From Bacillota bacterium (GTDB lineage Bacteria > Bacillota > Clostridia > Lachnospirales > Lachnospiraceae), in contig JAEZQN010000072.1 in the NCBI GenBank assembly GCA_023441145.1, positions 1 to 6,783 of the forward strand: DNA of 6,783 nucleotides, read 5' to 3'. Made by a program: the position numbers and the translations under genes. This document shows, piece by piece, positions 5,186-6,783 of the stretch; positions within the stretch are counted from its first letter, which is position 1, and every line of letters starts with the position of its first letter. The notes under the pieces are model-generated. The model did not search any database, was not told where the DNA came from, and worked only from the letters and a program-made list of their open reading frames with translations.

Positions 5186-6712
5186 TTAATTATTGGCAGC
5201 CTGTTCCTTGTTCTTCTTCTCTTCTGCCTCTTTTTTTGCCTTCTCCCATAATAACTGTGCTTTCTTATATTTTTCTTTATCATAACTTTCAGTTCCTATC
5301 AACTTATAAACGTAAACAGCAGTGCCGCGATCTACATATTCATAGATTTGCTTCGCAATATCCTCAGGAAGATTAATACACCCGTGGGAGCCATTGGTCA
5401 AAAAGATACCGCCTCCAAATTTACTTCTCCAGACTGCATCATGTAAACCAATGTCTTTGTTAAAAGGCATCCAATACTTAACAGGCTGACTGTAGGTTTC
5501 TCCTACTAAAGTAGCATCCCTCTTTTTATACTGAATTGGATAAGTTCCCGTAGGAGTTTCATACCCTGTTGCAATCGTTCCAGACACAAAGTCAGATTCT
5601 AATATCTTCTTTCCGTTTACAATCAAAAATAAATGTTGGGCGGAAAGATTAATTTCTACATAGGTATCCCCTACATCATCATCTCCATGCTGATTAGCAG
5701 TCTGATAGTATACAGGCTCTTTAACCTTCTGCTCCCCATTTTTAATACATTCCATAATTTCTTCAAGCTCTGCATCTCGATTAAGCCACCAGCCGTAATC
5801 TCCTCCAGTGACCTGAATCTCTACACCATAGCTTGTTTTTAAGGTTCTTGTCATACCAAAAGAATTATAGTTCTTTCCAATGTAATTTACGAAGTCTCTG
5901 ATTTTCTCCTTGTCAATATTGACATTAAAATCTTCGTCAATTGTAATAGCAGGTCCTATGATCTTGGAATCTAATACCTCTGTTACCTCACCATACTCAT
6001 AAGTCAATTGGGTAGCAGCATATTTATTAGCGATTTCCACTGCTTTTTCAAGCTTCGGGTTGTCACTAGTTAAAGTTGGTTTCTTATAGCAATCAACCTC
6101 TTCAATGGATATGGATGGAGCTAAATTATGTATTGCATCCAAAACCTTATCATAAAACTCTTCCTTTAGTACTTCATTTCCTTGTTCTTCCTTTGCAATG
6201 GTAAAACCAACACCTTCAACAAATTCCTGCAAATATGCATTCTTAGGTGGTTGAATATTTTCTTCCTTAAAACAATCTAGGTTGTTGTACACCTTCTTTA
6301 ACTGTTCCTCATCCACAATGAGCGTAAAAGGATTCTCAATTTTGTTGTTTCCCCAGCTATTTAGTATCCACTTATAAGGAGACTGACTTTCTAATAAATG
6401 ATTGACATCAGTATCAAATTTAACGTCCAGTCCAACCTGGGCACCTGAGAGCGTTTCTTGTTTTCCATTTCTTTCTTCAATGTCTAGTTGATAGGTATGT
6501 ACCTCATAACTAATCTTTTCTCTTGCTTCCTCTACCGTAAGATTGGAACAATCTACTCCATTAATAAACGTCTGGGTATAAAAATGAGTTTTATAGTACT
6601 GACTGATTCCAAGATAGGTAAATAGTAGCAATCCTATCATAACCAACAAACTAATAAACACGATCTTTCTTTGCTTCTTTCTTCTTTTATTTCTTGACAT
6701 TTTATTATTCAT
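5186..6712 (-). CDS. Membrane-anchored L,D-transpeptidase (YkuD domain) with peptidoglycan-binding region
   Basis: 508 residues. A basic N-terminus (RNKRRKKQRK) precedes one membrane helix at about 17-36, giving an N-in, C-out anchor. Residues about 48-210 have the character of the PG_binding_4 region found in Firmicute L,D-transpeptidases (FINGVDCSNLTVEEAREKIS), followed by a linker domain to about 335. The YkuD catalytic domain covers about 348-470 and keeps the active-site residues: His424 in GLHDA and SHGCINL (442-448) with the nucleophile Cys445. Such enzymes form 3-3 cross-links in peptidoglycan, or attach other groups to it, and resist most beta-lactams except carbapenems. This is family knowledge, not shown here. 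The C-terminus carries a Lys/Glu-rich helical tail (about 475-505). The ATG at 6712 has GAGGG four bases upstream. It leads a two-gene operon with the lipoprotein. The architecture resembles Enterococcus faecium Ldt-fm type enzymes. Confidence 0.95.
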   Translation of the reverse strand: MNNKMSRNKRRKKQRKIVFISLLVMIGLLLFTYLGISQYYKTHFYTQTFINGVDCSNLTVEEAREKISYEVHTYQLDIEERNGKQETLSGAQVGLDVKFDTDVNHLLESQSPYKWILNSWGNNKIENPFTLIVDEEQLKKVYNNLDCFKEENIQPPKNAYLQEFVEGVGFTIAKEEQGNEVLKEEFYDKVLDAIHNLAPSISIEEVDCYKKPTLTSDNPKLEKAVEIANKYAATQLTYEYGEVTEVLDSKIIGPAITIDEDFNVNIDKEKIRDFVNYIGKNYNSFGMTRTLKTSYGVEIQVTGGDYGWWLNRDAELEEIMECIKNGEQKVKEPVYYQTANQHGDDDVGDTYVEINLSAQHLFLIVNGKKILESDFVSGTIATGYETPTGTYPIQYKKRDATLVGETYSQPVKYWMPFNKDIGLHDAVWRSKFGGGIFLTNGSHGCINLPEDIAKQIYEYVDRGTAVYVYKLIGTESYDKEKYKKAQLLWEKAKKEAEEKKNKEQAANN

Positions 6713-6721
6713 AGATCCCTC

Positions 6722-6748
6722 TTCTTAATATTCTTAATATTCTTACTA
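6722..6748. repeat. Triple 9-bp tandem repeat before the L,D-transpeptidase gene
   Basis: Three head-to-tail copies of TTCTTAATA on the plus strand (6722-6730, 6731-6739, and 6740-6748 with one change, TTCTTACTA). On the coding strand this is an A-rich leader of TATTAAGAA units that ends just before the ribosome binding site of the L,D-transpeptidase gene. Such repeats can vary in copy number by slippage. Confidence 0.75.
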
Positions 6749-6783
6749 TAATTTTATTAGCTTCCTACCTTGTCTTACTATTT

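Noticed and set aside
5633..5842. Plus-strand open frame inside the L,D-transpeptidase gene
   Set aside because: It is antisense to a well-supported gene, and its product has only chance hydrophobic character.
6749..6783. TATAGT on the minus strand as a -10 box for the L,D-transpeptidase gene
   Set aside because: The sequence 17 bp upstream (ACAAGG) is not like a -35 box. The real promoter may lie beyond the right edge of the window.

Overview
The window comes from a low-GC Gram-positive bacterium, most likely a clostridial Firmicute close to the Lachnospiraceae. The grounds are AT-rich DNA, strong GGAGG ribosome binding sites, Rho-independent terminators, a T-box leader and an L,D-transpeptidase of Firmicute type. 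The assignment to a family is an inference from overall character. No ribosomal or other marker gene is present to fix it.

All seven recognisable genes lie on the minus strand, so transcription runs from the right end of the window to the left. From right to left: (1) a membrane-anchored L,D-transpeptidase (5186-6712) and a small lipoprotein (4794-5171) form a tight two-gene operon acting at the cell envelope. (2) leuS, leucyl-tRNA synthetase (2043-4448), follows a complete leucine T-box leader (about 4496-4747) with its own promoter and ends at a terminator (1975-2011). (3) A monocistronic NTF2/SnoaL-like protein (1479-1844) has an excellent sigma-A promoter. (4) A divergent GNAT-family protein (828-1313) and a 76-residue protein of unknown function (580-810) are 17 bp apart and end at a strong terminator (511-542). 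(5) The first 123 codons of an unrecognised, probably helical protein start at 371 and run off the left edge.

The leuS unit is the only part whose regulation can be read directly. Uncharged tRNA-Leu should pair with a CUC specifier and a UGGU T-box bulge and so prevent termination before leuS. The other genes are separate transcription units with no evident functional tie to leucine metabolism.

Most of the window is ordinary housekeeping and envelope DNA, and I see no defence, mobile or biosynthetic system. The least ordinary pieces are a 48-bp near-perfect palindrome at 470-517 whose outer T-runs serve as T-tracts of two facing terminator hairpins (449-542), a GNAT protein lacking the usual acetyl-CoA binding loop, and a triple 9-bp tandem repeat in the leader of the L,D-transpeptidase gene. 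Two start sites (leuS and the NTF2-like gene) are placed downstream of the longest possible reading frame because of ribosome binding site position.
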